Assembly: GCA_964640385.1 (NCBI GenBank)
Contig: CAZXFL010000054.1
Coordinates: 1-6,868, forward strand
Length of the DNA: 6,868 nt
Direction of reading: 5' to 3'
Source of the DNA: JBBDIK01 sp964640385
GTDB lineage: Bacteria; Actinomycetota; UBA4738; JBBDHU01
This document shows, piece after piece, positions 1 to 5,498 of the stretch; position 1 is the stretch's first letter; every line of letters begins with the position of its first letter. The translations under genes were made by a program, and so were the position numbers. Below the pieces are notes generated by a model. The model was not told where the DNA came from. It saw only the letters and a list, made by a program, of their open reading frames with translations, and searched no databases.

Positions 1-924
1 ACCGACCCGGCCGACGACGTGGTGATGACGACCGGCTCGGGCGTCCTGTTCCGCGCTGGCGACATCGTGAAGTTCGAGGCCGAACTCGTCCGCGTCGCCA
101 CGACCCCGGTGGCCGACACCCTGAACTTCCTCCGCGGATACGGCGGCACCACTCCCGCGTCGCACGCGAACGGCACCCTCGGCCAGATCATCGGCAACGT
201 GAACGTTCAGGACGCCGCCGTCGGCGCTTCGCGAACGACCACGAAGTCCGGGTTCTACAACTACACCCAGCTCTACGAGGATGCGGTCGTCGTCACCTCC
301 ACCGAGGCCGCGATCGAGAAGTTCGTCGAGAGCAACACGATGGACGCGCAGCTGCGCGACGCCATCCGCAACGCATGGATCCAGTGGGAGCGCACGCTCC
401 TGCACGGCCGCAAGGTCGCCGCGTCGGCCGGCGTCGCCTCGGCGATGGACGGCGTTCTCGTCAAGATCACGACCAACATCTACGCGAAGGCGGGCGCCCT
501 GTTCACGGAGGACTTCCTCCGCACGGCGCTGCGCGATGTCTACGCCGCAGGCGGGAACGGCCAGCTGGTCGGCTTCCTCAACTCGTTCCAGAAGGAGCAG
601 GTCAACAGGCTCCTCGACGGGATGCGGCAGACCGCCAAGGGCGACAACACCGCGGGCGTCCGGGTCGACTCCTACGAGAGCGACTACGGAAACGTCCAGT
701 TCGTGCTCGACCGGAACATGCCGACCGACACGATCCTTCTCCTCGAAATGGATCGCATCGGCTTCGGACCCCTGAGCAACAACGGCGTGAGTCACGCCCT
801 CAAGGCCATCCCGATCCCGCGCACGACCGGGACGAAGGACACGATGCAGATCCTCGGGCAGTACACGTCCGAGACGCGCAACGAGTCCGCGCACGCGAAG
901 ATCACCGGCCTGGCGACGAGCTAG
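1..924 (+). CDS. Major capsid protein, SU10/DUF5309 type (5' end cut off by the window)
   Basis: The frame is open from base 1 to the TAG at 922-924, giving 307 visible residues. An in-frame GTG at 19 is not convincing as the start because the frame continues upstream with no stop. The protein would form the icosahedral shell with an HK97-like fold. The call rests on recognised family features: the FYNYTQLYEDAVVV segment (visible residues about 85-98), a helical stretch with IQWERTLLHGR, then a MDGVLVKITTN segment. After these come a helix and turn with LTEDFLRTALRD-like and AAGGNGQLVGF-like sequence, and a C-terminal YTSETRNESAHAKITGLA end typical of DUF5309 capsids. The usual family length of roughly 300-350 residues implies that only a short N-terminal piece is missing. 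It is the first gene of the visible operon, and a strong hairpin directly follows it. The fold is inferred from family resemblance and was not computed. Confidence 0.85.
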   Translation, partial: TDPADDVVMTTGSGVLFRAGDIVKFEAELVRVATTPVADTLNFLRGYGGTTPASHANGTLGQIIGNVNVQDAAVGASRTTTKSGFYNYTQLYEDAVVVTSTEAAIEKFVESNTMDAQLRDAIRNAWIQWERTLLHGRKVAASAGVASAMDGVLVKITTNIYAKAGALFTEDFLRTALRDVYAAGGNGQLVGFLNSFQKEQVNRLLDGMRQTAKGDNTAGVRVDSYESDYGNVQFVLDRNMPTDTILLLEMDRIGFGPLSNNGVSHALKAIPIPRTTGTKDTMQILGQYTSETRNESAHAKITGLATS

Positions 925-934
925 ACCACCTGAG

Positions 935-960
935 CGGAGGGCCGGGCAACCGGCCCTCCG
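935..960 (+). terminator. Perfect 11-bp hairpin with GCAA tetraloop after the capsid gene
   Basis: The left arm at 935-945 pairs without mismatch with the right arm at 950-960, closing a GCAA loop at 946-949. GCAA belongs to the very stable GNRA class. The hairpin lies 10 bases after the capsid stop codon and ends 24 bases before the next start. No T-run follows, only a pyrimidine-rich tctccccc, so it may be a partial terminator, an RNA 3'-end stabiliser, or both. Such a structure would let capsid mRNA accumulate above the downstream messages. The structure is seen directly; the role is inferred. Confidence 0.65.
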
Positions 961-984
961 TCTCCCCCAAACAGGAGACGCTCA

Positions 985-1374
985 ATGGCACCTCGCATCA
1001 CTCGCTTCGGCTGGGATCGCCACGTCTGGCAGATCCGAGTCCCGATCCTCGCCCTCCAGGGCACCGCGGCGGCGATCCTGACCGCATGGACCCCCGGCTT
1101 CGCCTTCGAGCTTGAGAAGATCGAGTACGTCGTCACCACGGCCCACACGGGCGCGGGNNNNNNNNNNNNNNNNNNNNNNNNNNNNNNNNNNNNNNNNNNN
1201 NNNNNNNNNNNNNNNNNNNNNNNNNNNNNNNNNNNNNNNNNNNNNNNNNNNNNNNNNGCCAAGTTCGCGGCGGGCGACGCGCTCACCCTCGACTACGCGA
1301 CCGGAACCGCCTTCACCGCGGGCGAGGCCGACATCTACGTCACGGTCCGCGAGCGCCAGCAGACGCCCAACTGA
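985..1374 (+). CDS. Small beta-rich capsid-associated protein (interrupted by an assembly gap)
   Basis: The start is the ATG at 985, with AGGAG at 973-977 seven bases upstream; the stop is TGA at 1372-1374. The gene reads 57 residues, then a 100-N gap, then 38 residues in the same frame if the gap really is 100 bases, giving a nominal 129 residues. The visible N-terminal part contains FELEKIEYVVTTAHTGAG. The C-terminal part contains AGDALTLDYATGTAFTAG and DIYVTVRERQQ. Both fit the alternating pattern of small beta-sandwich phage proteins usually encoded just after a capsid gene. A head decoration or head-fibre role is an inference from position, size and pattern; no specific family is claimed. 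Flanking hairpins on both sides suggest its dosage is set separately. The true length and middle sequence are unknown because of the gap. Confidence 0.65.
   Translation: MAPRITRFGWDRHVWQIRVPILALQGTAAAILTAWTPGFAFELEKIEYVVTTAHTGAXXXXXXXXXXXXXXXXXXXXXXXXXXXXXXXXXXAKFAAGDALTLDYATGTAFTAGEADIYVTVRERQQTPN
1158..1257. other. Assembly gap of exactly 100 N
   Basis: There are 100 consecutive undetermined bases inside the small gene at 985-1374. The round number is the usual default for a scaffold gap of unknown size, so all coordinates to its right may be shifted relative to the real genome. The frames on either side happen to agree at 100 bases, which would occur by chance one time in three. Confidence 0.99.
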
Positions 1375-1379
1375 CGACA

Positions 1380-1416
1380 GGGGGGCCGGAGTGGCGGTGC
1401 TCCGGCCTTCACCCCC
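1380..1416 (+). terminator. GC-rich two-part hairpin after the small capsid-associated gene
   Basis: A core stem of 8 bp (1384-1391 with 1400-1407) encloses an 8-base loop. Beyond a small bulge at 1408-1411, the outer G-run starting at 1380 can pair with the C-run at 1412-1416. The hairpin starts 5 bases after the stop codon at 1374 and ends before the AAGGAG ribosome site at 1428-1433. It has no T-tail, so it is more likely an attenuator or mRNA-stabilising stem than a full stop. It matches the hairpin after the capsid gene in placement. Confidence 0.55.
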
Positions 1417-1439
1417 TCCTCAACCGCAAGGAGAACCGC

Positions 1440-1730
1440 ATGACGACGTTCTACTGCAAGGAAAGCCCAGACCTCAAGCTGGGCCCCGGCGTCGACCCCG
1501 CCGAGTGGGTCACGTTCAAGGACGGCTTCGCCGAAGTCAGTCCCGACGACACCGAGAAGCTCGGGTGGATCGCCGCCGAGCGCAACTTCCACATCGAGAA
1601 CCTGGGCGAAGACTCCACTCAGGTCCCTGACGGCACCGGGTTCGCCTGCGAGGTCTGCGGCAAGTCGTTCGCGACCGAGGGCTCCCGCCGCGGGCACCTC
1701 CTCTCCCACCGGCCCAAGAAGGCGAAGTAA
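1440..1730 (+). CDS. 96-residue structural-operon protein with a C-terminal C2H2 zinc finger
   Basis: The start is ATG 1440 with a near-ideal AAGGAG at 1428-1433; the stop is TAA 1728-1730. The N-terminal part (residues about 1-58) contains WVTFKDGFAEVSPDDTEKLGWIA. It resembles the short phage proteins often found after capsid genes, with the pattern 'F..G.a.v...d.e.L'. The C-terminal part (68-94) is a classical C2H2 finger: C70-x2-C73-x12-H86-x3-H90, with F77 and L87 at or near the usual hydrophobic core positions and a basic tail (RPKKAK). It should bind one zinc ion. Whether the finger binds DNA, RNA or protein cannot be told. In a virion context it could brace a small fold or hold the packaged DNA at the portal side. 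The neighbours place it among head-completion genes. The finger is seen; the function is not known. Confidence 0.8.
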   Translation: MTTFYCKESPDLKLGPGVDPAEWVTFKDGFAEVSPDDTEKLGWIAAERNFHIENLGEDSTQVPDGTGFACEVCGKSFATEGSRRGHLLSHRPKKAK

Positions 1731-1733
1731 CCG

Positions 1734-2570
1734 ATGACGACGCTCGCCACCCTGCGTGGCTACCTCAACGACGAACTCGGAGTCGCGGACGGAGACACGG
1801 CGGTCTACCCCGTGTCCCTCCGCAACCGGGCCATCGCGTCGGGGTACGCCGCGCTCTGGCGAGCGGGTGTCTGGCGGTCGGTTCAGGTCGACGTGCCGAG
1901 CGTCGCCGACCAGGTGTTCTACACGGTCACGGGGATGCGCCGGCTTGGTGAGGCGTTCCTGTTGGACGCCCAGGGCTACCCGACCGAACGGGTGCCGGCC
2001 ATCCTCGAACCACGCGGCGCGATCGTCGTCCTGACCATCCCTCCGCTGTCCGCCGGCTTGACGATCCGCCTCATCGGCTGGGACGCCTACGTCAGCGACT
2101 TCGACGGCGTGGCGACGATCACCTCGTCGAGCATCGCAAACCCGACGGTCATCACGACGACCGCGAACCACGGGCTCACAACCGGCGAGACGGTCACAAT
2201 CGCCGGCCACACCTCGGTCACGCCCGCCATCGACGGGGACCACGTTGTCACCGTGACGGGGCTCACGACGTTCACGATCCCGGTCAACGTGACGAACGAC
2301 GGGGTGGGCGGGACGGCCTCGGAGAACGACGACTTGGACGCCGAGTACAACCGCATCCCGCTCCTCAAGGCCAAGGCCATCTGCTTCCGCAAGGCGATCG
2401 GCGACTACGCCCGGTACGGGGAGCGACAGGCCAGTCCCCCGCCGATGAACGTGACCGTCGACCAGCTCCTCGGCCTCATCGCCGCGGCCGAGCGCGAGTG
2501 GGAGGTCGAGACGCGCGCCCTCTCGGCGCTGCGGCGTCGGTACGGCCAGTCCACCCGCCGGACGCTATGA
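1734..2570 (+). CDS. Probable head-tail connector/adaptor protein with inserted beta module
   Basis: The start is ATG 1734, three bases after the previous stop, with only a weak AAGAAGG at 1716-1722, so translation is probably coupled. The product has 278 residues. The N-terminus (TLATLRGYLNDELG, then SLRNRAIASGYAALWRAGVW) and the helical C-terminus (KAKAICFRKAIGDYARYGER, residues about 213-231, then a long basic helix 244-272) resemble phage adaptor proteins. These sit under the portal, and small helical domains form the contact ring. Between the halves, residues about 127-196 form a separate threonine/valine-rich beta module (ANPTVITTTANHGLTTGETVTI ... TFTIPVNVTNDGVGGT). It resembles the repeat modules often seen in phage tail proteins and annotated as E1 FCCH-like. 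The adaptor call is from position and pattern and is moderate; the modular break is clear to the eye. Confidence 0.55.
   Translation: MTTLATLRGYLNDELGVADGDTAVYPVSLRNRAIASGYAALWRAGVWRSVQVDVPSVADQVFYTVTGMRRLGEAFLLDAQGYPTERVPAILEPRGAIVVLTIPPLSAGLTIRLIGWDAYVSDFDGVATITSSSIANPTVITTTANHGLTTGETVTIAGHTSVTPAIDGDHVVTVTGLTTFTIPVNVTNDGVGGTASENDDLDAEYNRIPLLKAKAICFRKAIGDYARYGERQASPPPMNVTVDQLLGLIAAAEREWEVETRALSALRRRYGQSTRRTL
2112..2321 (+). other. Inserted FCCH-like beta module within the connector gene
   Basis: This stretch encodes residues about 127-196 of the connector. The signature is an 'I...a.p.vvtt.a.HGLttGetV.I.g' opening, a variable loop (SVTPAIDG) and a 'HvVTvt..TtFTIpVn.T..G.gGT' close. This module is familiar from many phage tail and fibre proteins, where it appears singly or in repeats. 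Flanking segments are helical or of different character, so it reads as a discrete insertion. The boundaries are approximate, by eye. Its likely role is surface decoration or carbohydrate or protein contact on the connector ring, which is inference. Confidence 0.55.
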
Positions 2571-2571
2571 C

Positions 2572-3477
2572 GTGAATAGGCGCCAAGTCACCTACGGCCA
2601 CCGCTCGTTTGTGTTCAACCAACACCTCAACGCCGACGGGACGGTCGACCCGACGAAGGTCAAGAACACGGTCGTCCTCGACCAGCGCCAGACGCCCGTC
2701 CAGTTCCTCGACATGCGCGACCCGTTCCACGTCTCGCAGGGCGGCGCGCTCGGGCGCGTCCACAAGGGCTTCCTGGAGCTTCGGCTGACCGGGCGGATCG
2801 AGGTCCCCGACGCCGACCAGCGCGCCTCGCTGGCGGACAAGGAGTTCGAGATGCGGGCCGCGTTCGACCCGTACCTCTGCACCCTCGACAGCCCCACGAC
2901 CGAGGGCGCCTACCCGCTCGACTTCTTCGAGCCCACGACGGACACGGGGGCCGGCCGCTACCCCTCGGGCTGGATGGACCTGCGCTACTACATGCGCCCG
3001 ACCCGGCAGCCGGCGATCACCGAGAGCGTCAACGAGCGCGGCAGCCGCCAGTACAGCGTCTTCCTCGTGGCCGCCGACCCCCGCTGTTTCGAGCAGTCCG
3101 AGTCCACGCTGTCGCTCTCCCCGGGCACGGCCTCGGGGAACGTCGTCAACAAGGGGAACGTCCCGGCCCCGCTGAAAGCCACGATCACGATGTCCGGGGC
3201 AGGGGCCAGCAACTTCACGATCACCCGCTCCGGCGTCGCGTTCGTCCTGAACCTCTCGGGGATGGTGAACAACGACGTGGTGGTCGTCGTGTTCGAGCCG
3301 TGTGCGCCCTACGGCGCGGGGCGGCTCATCACCAAGAACGGGGTCCGGGCGCACTCCCTCAAGACATCGGCACCCGGCACATGGCTCGACGTGCCTGCGG
3401 GAACTGCAAGCTTTGCTATCACGAACACCACAAACGTCACCTCCTGCGTCCTCGCGTGGCGGAGCGCCCGGGCATGA
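2572..3477 (+). CDS. Distal tail (Dit)-like tail protein
   Basis: The start is GTG 2572, one base after the preceding TGA. An ATG at 2567 hits a stop after two codons and cannot serve. No clear ribosome site is present, so coupling is likely. The product has 301 residues. The N-terminal half fits the ring-forming Dit fold: early beta strands (QVTYGHRSFVFNQ), a lysine/arginine-rich middle, and ERGSRQYSVFLVAADPRCF at about 155-173. This is the place where Dit proteins join their C-terminal beta sandwich. The C-terminal part carries the familiar NKGNVPAPLKATI segment (193-205), a nonpolar strand pair, an RLITKNGVRAHSL segment, and WLDVPAGT (271-278) near the end, closing with LAWRSARA. Dit forms the hexameric hub connecting tail tube to tip. 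The family match is from recall of pattern, without a search. Confidence 0.72.
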   Translation: MNRRQVTYGHRSFVFNQHLNADGTVDPTKVKNTVVLDQRQTPVQFLDMRDPFHVSQGGALGRVHKGFLELRLTGRIEVPDADQRASLADKEFEMRAAFDPYLCTLDSPTTEGAYPLDFFEPTTDTGAGRYPSGWMDLRYYMRPTRQPAITESVNERGSRQYSVFLVAADPRCFEQSESTLSLSPGTASGNVVNKGNVPAPLKATITMSGAGASNFTITRSGVAFVLNLSGMVNNDVVVVVFEPCAPYGAGRLITKNGVRAHSLKTSAPGTWLDVPAGTASFAITNTTNVTSCVLAWRSARA

Positions 3478-4580
3478 CCGTCGAGTACGTCGTTGAGTTC
3501 CTGGAACCCGACTCCTCGTTCGGCCCGGGCACGAAGATCGGCGAGATTTGGGACGCCCGGAACATCGGCTGGAGCCGCTACGACCGCATCCCGGGCAAGG
3601 CGTTCGCCACGGTCGCGCAGACGAGCCCGATCCTGCCCCTCCTCGTCCCGCTCCAGACGCACGTTCGGATCACCCGGATCACGCCCCAGCAGACGACGGA
3701 GGTCTACAACGGCGGGTACATCGACTACGACTCGACCGCCGACGACGTGGTGCTCGACCTGTTCGACTACCTGACGCTCCTCTCGCTCAGCCGGGCGAAC
3801 TACCGGAAGATGTACCCGACGGCCACCCTCGGGGCCGTGGTGACGGCCGAGTGGGCGCTGGCGAGGGGTGCCACCGACAGCCCGCTCACGTTCGTCGCGA
3901 CCGGGACGATCGAGGACCCCATCGGCAACGACGAGGCGACCACGATCAAGACCAACGCCCAGTTCGGGCTCATGGATCAGATGCGCCTCCAGCTGATGTA
4001 CGACCTCTCCGAGATGGGGCGCTCGAACACGGCGCACCACACGACGTTCGAGATCACGCGGACCGCGCCGTTCACGTTCAACTTCTGGAAGGACAAGGGC
4101 ACCCTCCGCGACATCGGGCTTGTCCTCGGCGGGACGGTCAGCAACTACCGATATGTCCCCGGCTGGACGCACTACCGCAACGACCTCGCCACGCTTGGCA
4201 CGTCGGTCGGCGGGGGGCCCACGGAGATCGTCAAGACCGACGCGAACGAGGCGCACGTCAGGGGGCTCCGGCAGGACGTGTTCACGATCCGCACCGTCCT
4301 CGGGGTGGCCGGCGCCACGACCGAGTACGACCAGCAGCAGGCGGTCGCGGCGCGGACCCTCAAGCTGATGACGCAGGCGCAGCCGGGACTCGCGCTCAAG
4401 CTCGTGCGCGGCGTCCTCGACCCGTTCGTCGGGTTCGACCTCGGCGACAAGATGCCGGTCGAGATCGCGAACGGCGTCGACCAGATCAACGAGCCGTGGC
4501 GCCTCGCCGGCGTCCGTGGGTTCGTCGATGAGTCGGGCGAGTCGCTGTCGCTCGTCGTGTCCCCGGTGGTGACGGCCTGA
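3474..4580 (+). CDS. Tail-hub / tail-associated (Tal- or ReqiPepy6 Gp37-like) minor tail protein
   Basis: I chose ATG 3474 (368 residues) over the longer frame from 3300. It has GGAG at 3461-3464 and overlaps the Dit stop by ATGA, and the upstream extension is an arginine-rich shadow of the Dit gene. The protein begins with beta-rich MTVEYVVEFL and continues to a GEIWDARNIGWSRYDRIPGKAF segment (23-44), where hub proteins describe their 'W.R....pG.f' strand pair. Then come a YNGGYIDYDSTADDVVLDLFDYLTLLS stretch (78-104), a charged middle, and FWKDKGTLRDIGLVLGGTVSNYRYVPG (204-230). The C-terminal SLSLVVSPV strand ends the protein. This layout matches gp27-like hub proteins that follow Dit in siphoviruses. 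The gene order supports it, as Dit is immediately upstream. I see no peptidase or muramidase motif, so it appears to be a hub without a wall-degrading tail. Confidence 0.6.
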   Translation: MTVEYVVEFLEPDSSFGPGTKIGEIWDARNIGWSRYDRIPGKAFATVAQTSPILPLLVPLQTHVRITRITPQQTTEVYNGGYIDYDSTADDVVLDLFDYLTLLSLSRANYRKMYPTATLGAVVTAEWALARGATDSPLTFVATGTIEDPIGNDEATTIKTNAQFGLMDQMRLQLMYDLSEMGRSNTAHHTTFEITRTAPFTFNFWKDKGTLRDIGLVLGGTVSNYRYVPGWTHYRNDLATLGTSVGGGPTEIVKTDANEAHVRGLRQDVFTIRTVLGVAGATTEYDQQQAVAARTLKLMTQAQPGLALKLVRGVLDPFVGFDLGDKMPVEIANGVDQINEPWRLAGVRGFVDESGESLSLVVSPVVTA

Positions 4581-5134
4581 TGGCGACGATCGAGGAGATC
4601 CAGAGCGAGCAGGCCGCGGCCCTCGAAGAGATGGCGGCGATGGTCCGATCGCTCGCCGGGAAGTTCGGTGAGCAGGAGCGGGCGGCGCTACAGGACAGGC
4701 TCCAGGAGCGACTGCCATCCGATCGGCGGGCGCTCAGCCCGAAGCAGCAGAACATCGGCTCGACGGTCCTCGGCAACGTCCAGCCCTACGACCTCTACCC
4801 GGGCCTCGCGGCCAACTGGACGTTCATCTACCACGCCGACGGTCGCCTCGACTCGGCATGGCGGACTGGCGACGAGGGCGCGGCCAGCATCGTCATCCGA
4901 TGGAACGGCTCGCAGATCGAGCGGGTCGACGTGTCTCGCGGCGGGCGCCACTCCGAGATCCGCGTCGTCTGGTCCGCTGGGCTGGCGGCGGCGATCAGCC
5001 GGTCGTTCGCGGTGACGGCCGATCCAGCGCCCGACGAGTACCTCGCCTACTACTTCATGGTCGAGGGCTGGCGCCCTGTCGGCAGCTATGCCGAGTCGCC
5101 GACCGCCGACTACCTCGCCTACGCGCTGAACTGA
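4580..5134 (+). CDS. Unrecognised minor tail protein with N-terminal coiled coil
   Basis: The start is ATG 4580, which shares its A with the previous TGA (TGATG), a strong sign of coupled translation. The product has 184 residues. Residues about 4-45 are charged and heptad-like (EEIQSEQAAALEEMAAMVRSLAGKFGEQERAALQDRLQERL) and probably form a trimeric or dimeric coiled coil. After a linker (46-78) comes a beta-rich body with NWTFIYHADGRLDSAWRTG, SIVIRWNGSQIERVDVSRGG and EIRVVWSAG. It ends with two similar short motifs, DEYLAYYF (152-159) and ADYLAYAL (176-183). The place between the hub and small tail proteins suggests a tip or fibre-attachment component. The alternating strands resemble a fibre-like beta fold. 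I do not recognise the family. Confidence 0.6.
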   Translation: MATIEEIQSEQAAALEEMAAMVRSLAGKFGEQERAALQDRLQERLPSDRRALSPKQQNIGSTVLGNVQPYDLYPGLAANWTFIYHADGRLDSAWRTGDEGAASIVIRWNGSQIERVDVSRGGRHSEIRVVWSAGLAAAISRSFAVTADPAPDEYLAYYFMVEGWRPVGSYAESPTADYLAYALN

Positions 5135-5147
5135 ACGGAGGGACCTG

Positions 5148-5498
5148 ATGGCGACACGCACGGAAAAGCGGTTCGGCGAGGTGTCGAGCCTCGACACGAC
5201 GTACACCGCGATCGGGACGGTCCCGGCTGGTTCGATCTGGAACATCCTCCTCAACGTGACGAACCGGACGGCATCGTCCACGGTCAAGCTCCGGGCCTAC
5301 GTCGCCGGCACCGGCTGGACGACCGGCGAGCCCACTGGCGGCACGCTCAAGGCGGCCATCGCCTACGACACGATCATCACGCCGGGCGATGTCACGCAGA
5401 TCACGGGCATCGTGATGAACGCGGGCGAGCGGATCGTCGTGCGCTCGGACACCGCATCGTCGCTCGACGTGATTGCGGCGGGGGTCGAAGTCGTATGA
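5148..5498 (+). CDS. Small beta-rich phage tail protein
   Basis: The start is ATG 5148, with the strongest ribosome site in the tail half, GGAGGG at 5137-5142; the 13-base gap from the previous stop leaves room for it. The product has 116 residues. The pattern LDTTYTAIGTVPAGSIWNILLNVTNRT (15-41), then strand-turn pairs, and a closing PGDVTQITGIVMNAGERIVVRSDTASSLDVIAAGVEVV (79-116), is that of short phage tail proteins with a single beta-sandwich. 'Vpag...il.NvtNr' and 'ag.ri.VrsdtassldviaaGvEV' are common halves. It probably sits on the tail tip or fibres. The strong ribosome site suggests relatively high output. The exact function is unknown. Confidence 0.65.
   Translation: MATRTEKRFGEVSSLDTTYTAIGTVPAGSIWNILLNVTNRTASSTVKLRAYVAGTGWTTGEPTGGTLKAAIAYDTIITPGDVTQITGIVMNAGERIVVRSDTASSLDVIAAGVEVV

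Noticed and set aside
19..24. GTG at 19 as the capsid start
   Set aside because: The frame is open to the left edge and the visible sequence already looks like the inside of the domain; no ribosome site precedes it in the window.
375..1115. Alternative + frame across the end of the capsid gene and the start of the next
   Set aside because: It is a low-complexity Arg/Pro/Asp translation that crosses a real stop, a hairpin and a real start; a codon-position shadow.
1112..1630. Alternative + frame through the N gap
   Set aside because: It depends on the placeholder gap length and reads as Arg/Ser/Pro-rich; it would overlap the zinc-finger gene and its ribosome site.
2567..2575. ATG at 2567 as a start for the Dit-like gene
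   Set aside because: It is in a frame that stops after two codons; GTG 2572 begins the long frame.
1335..3354. Two further long - strand frames (1335-2243, 2476-3354)
   Set aside because: They have the same Arg/Gly/Asp-rich shadow composition and lie opposite well-supported connector and Dit genes.
3300..3473. Upstream extension of the hub protein
   Set aside because: The 58 extra residues overlap the Dit gene and have shadow composition; ATG 3474 with GGAG and an ATGA overlap is a better start.
3736..3752. Short direct match to bases 8-22 (gacgacgtggtg)
   Set aside because: It is a brief shared run in two unrelated genes, expected from Asp/Val codons in GC-rich sequence.
3309..4718. Long open frame on the - strand (469 residues)
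   Set aside because: It lies antisense to the hub gene, is rich in Arg, Pro and Asp, shows no fold-like pattern and is the usual mirror of GC-rich coding sequence. The + strand frame has family motifs, overlapping starts and ribosome sites.
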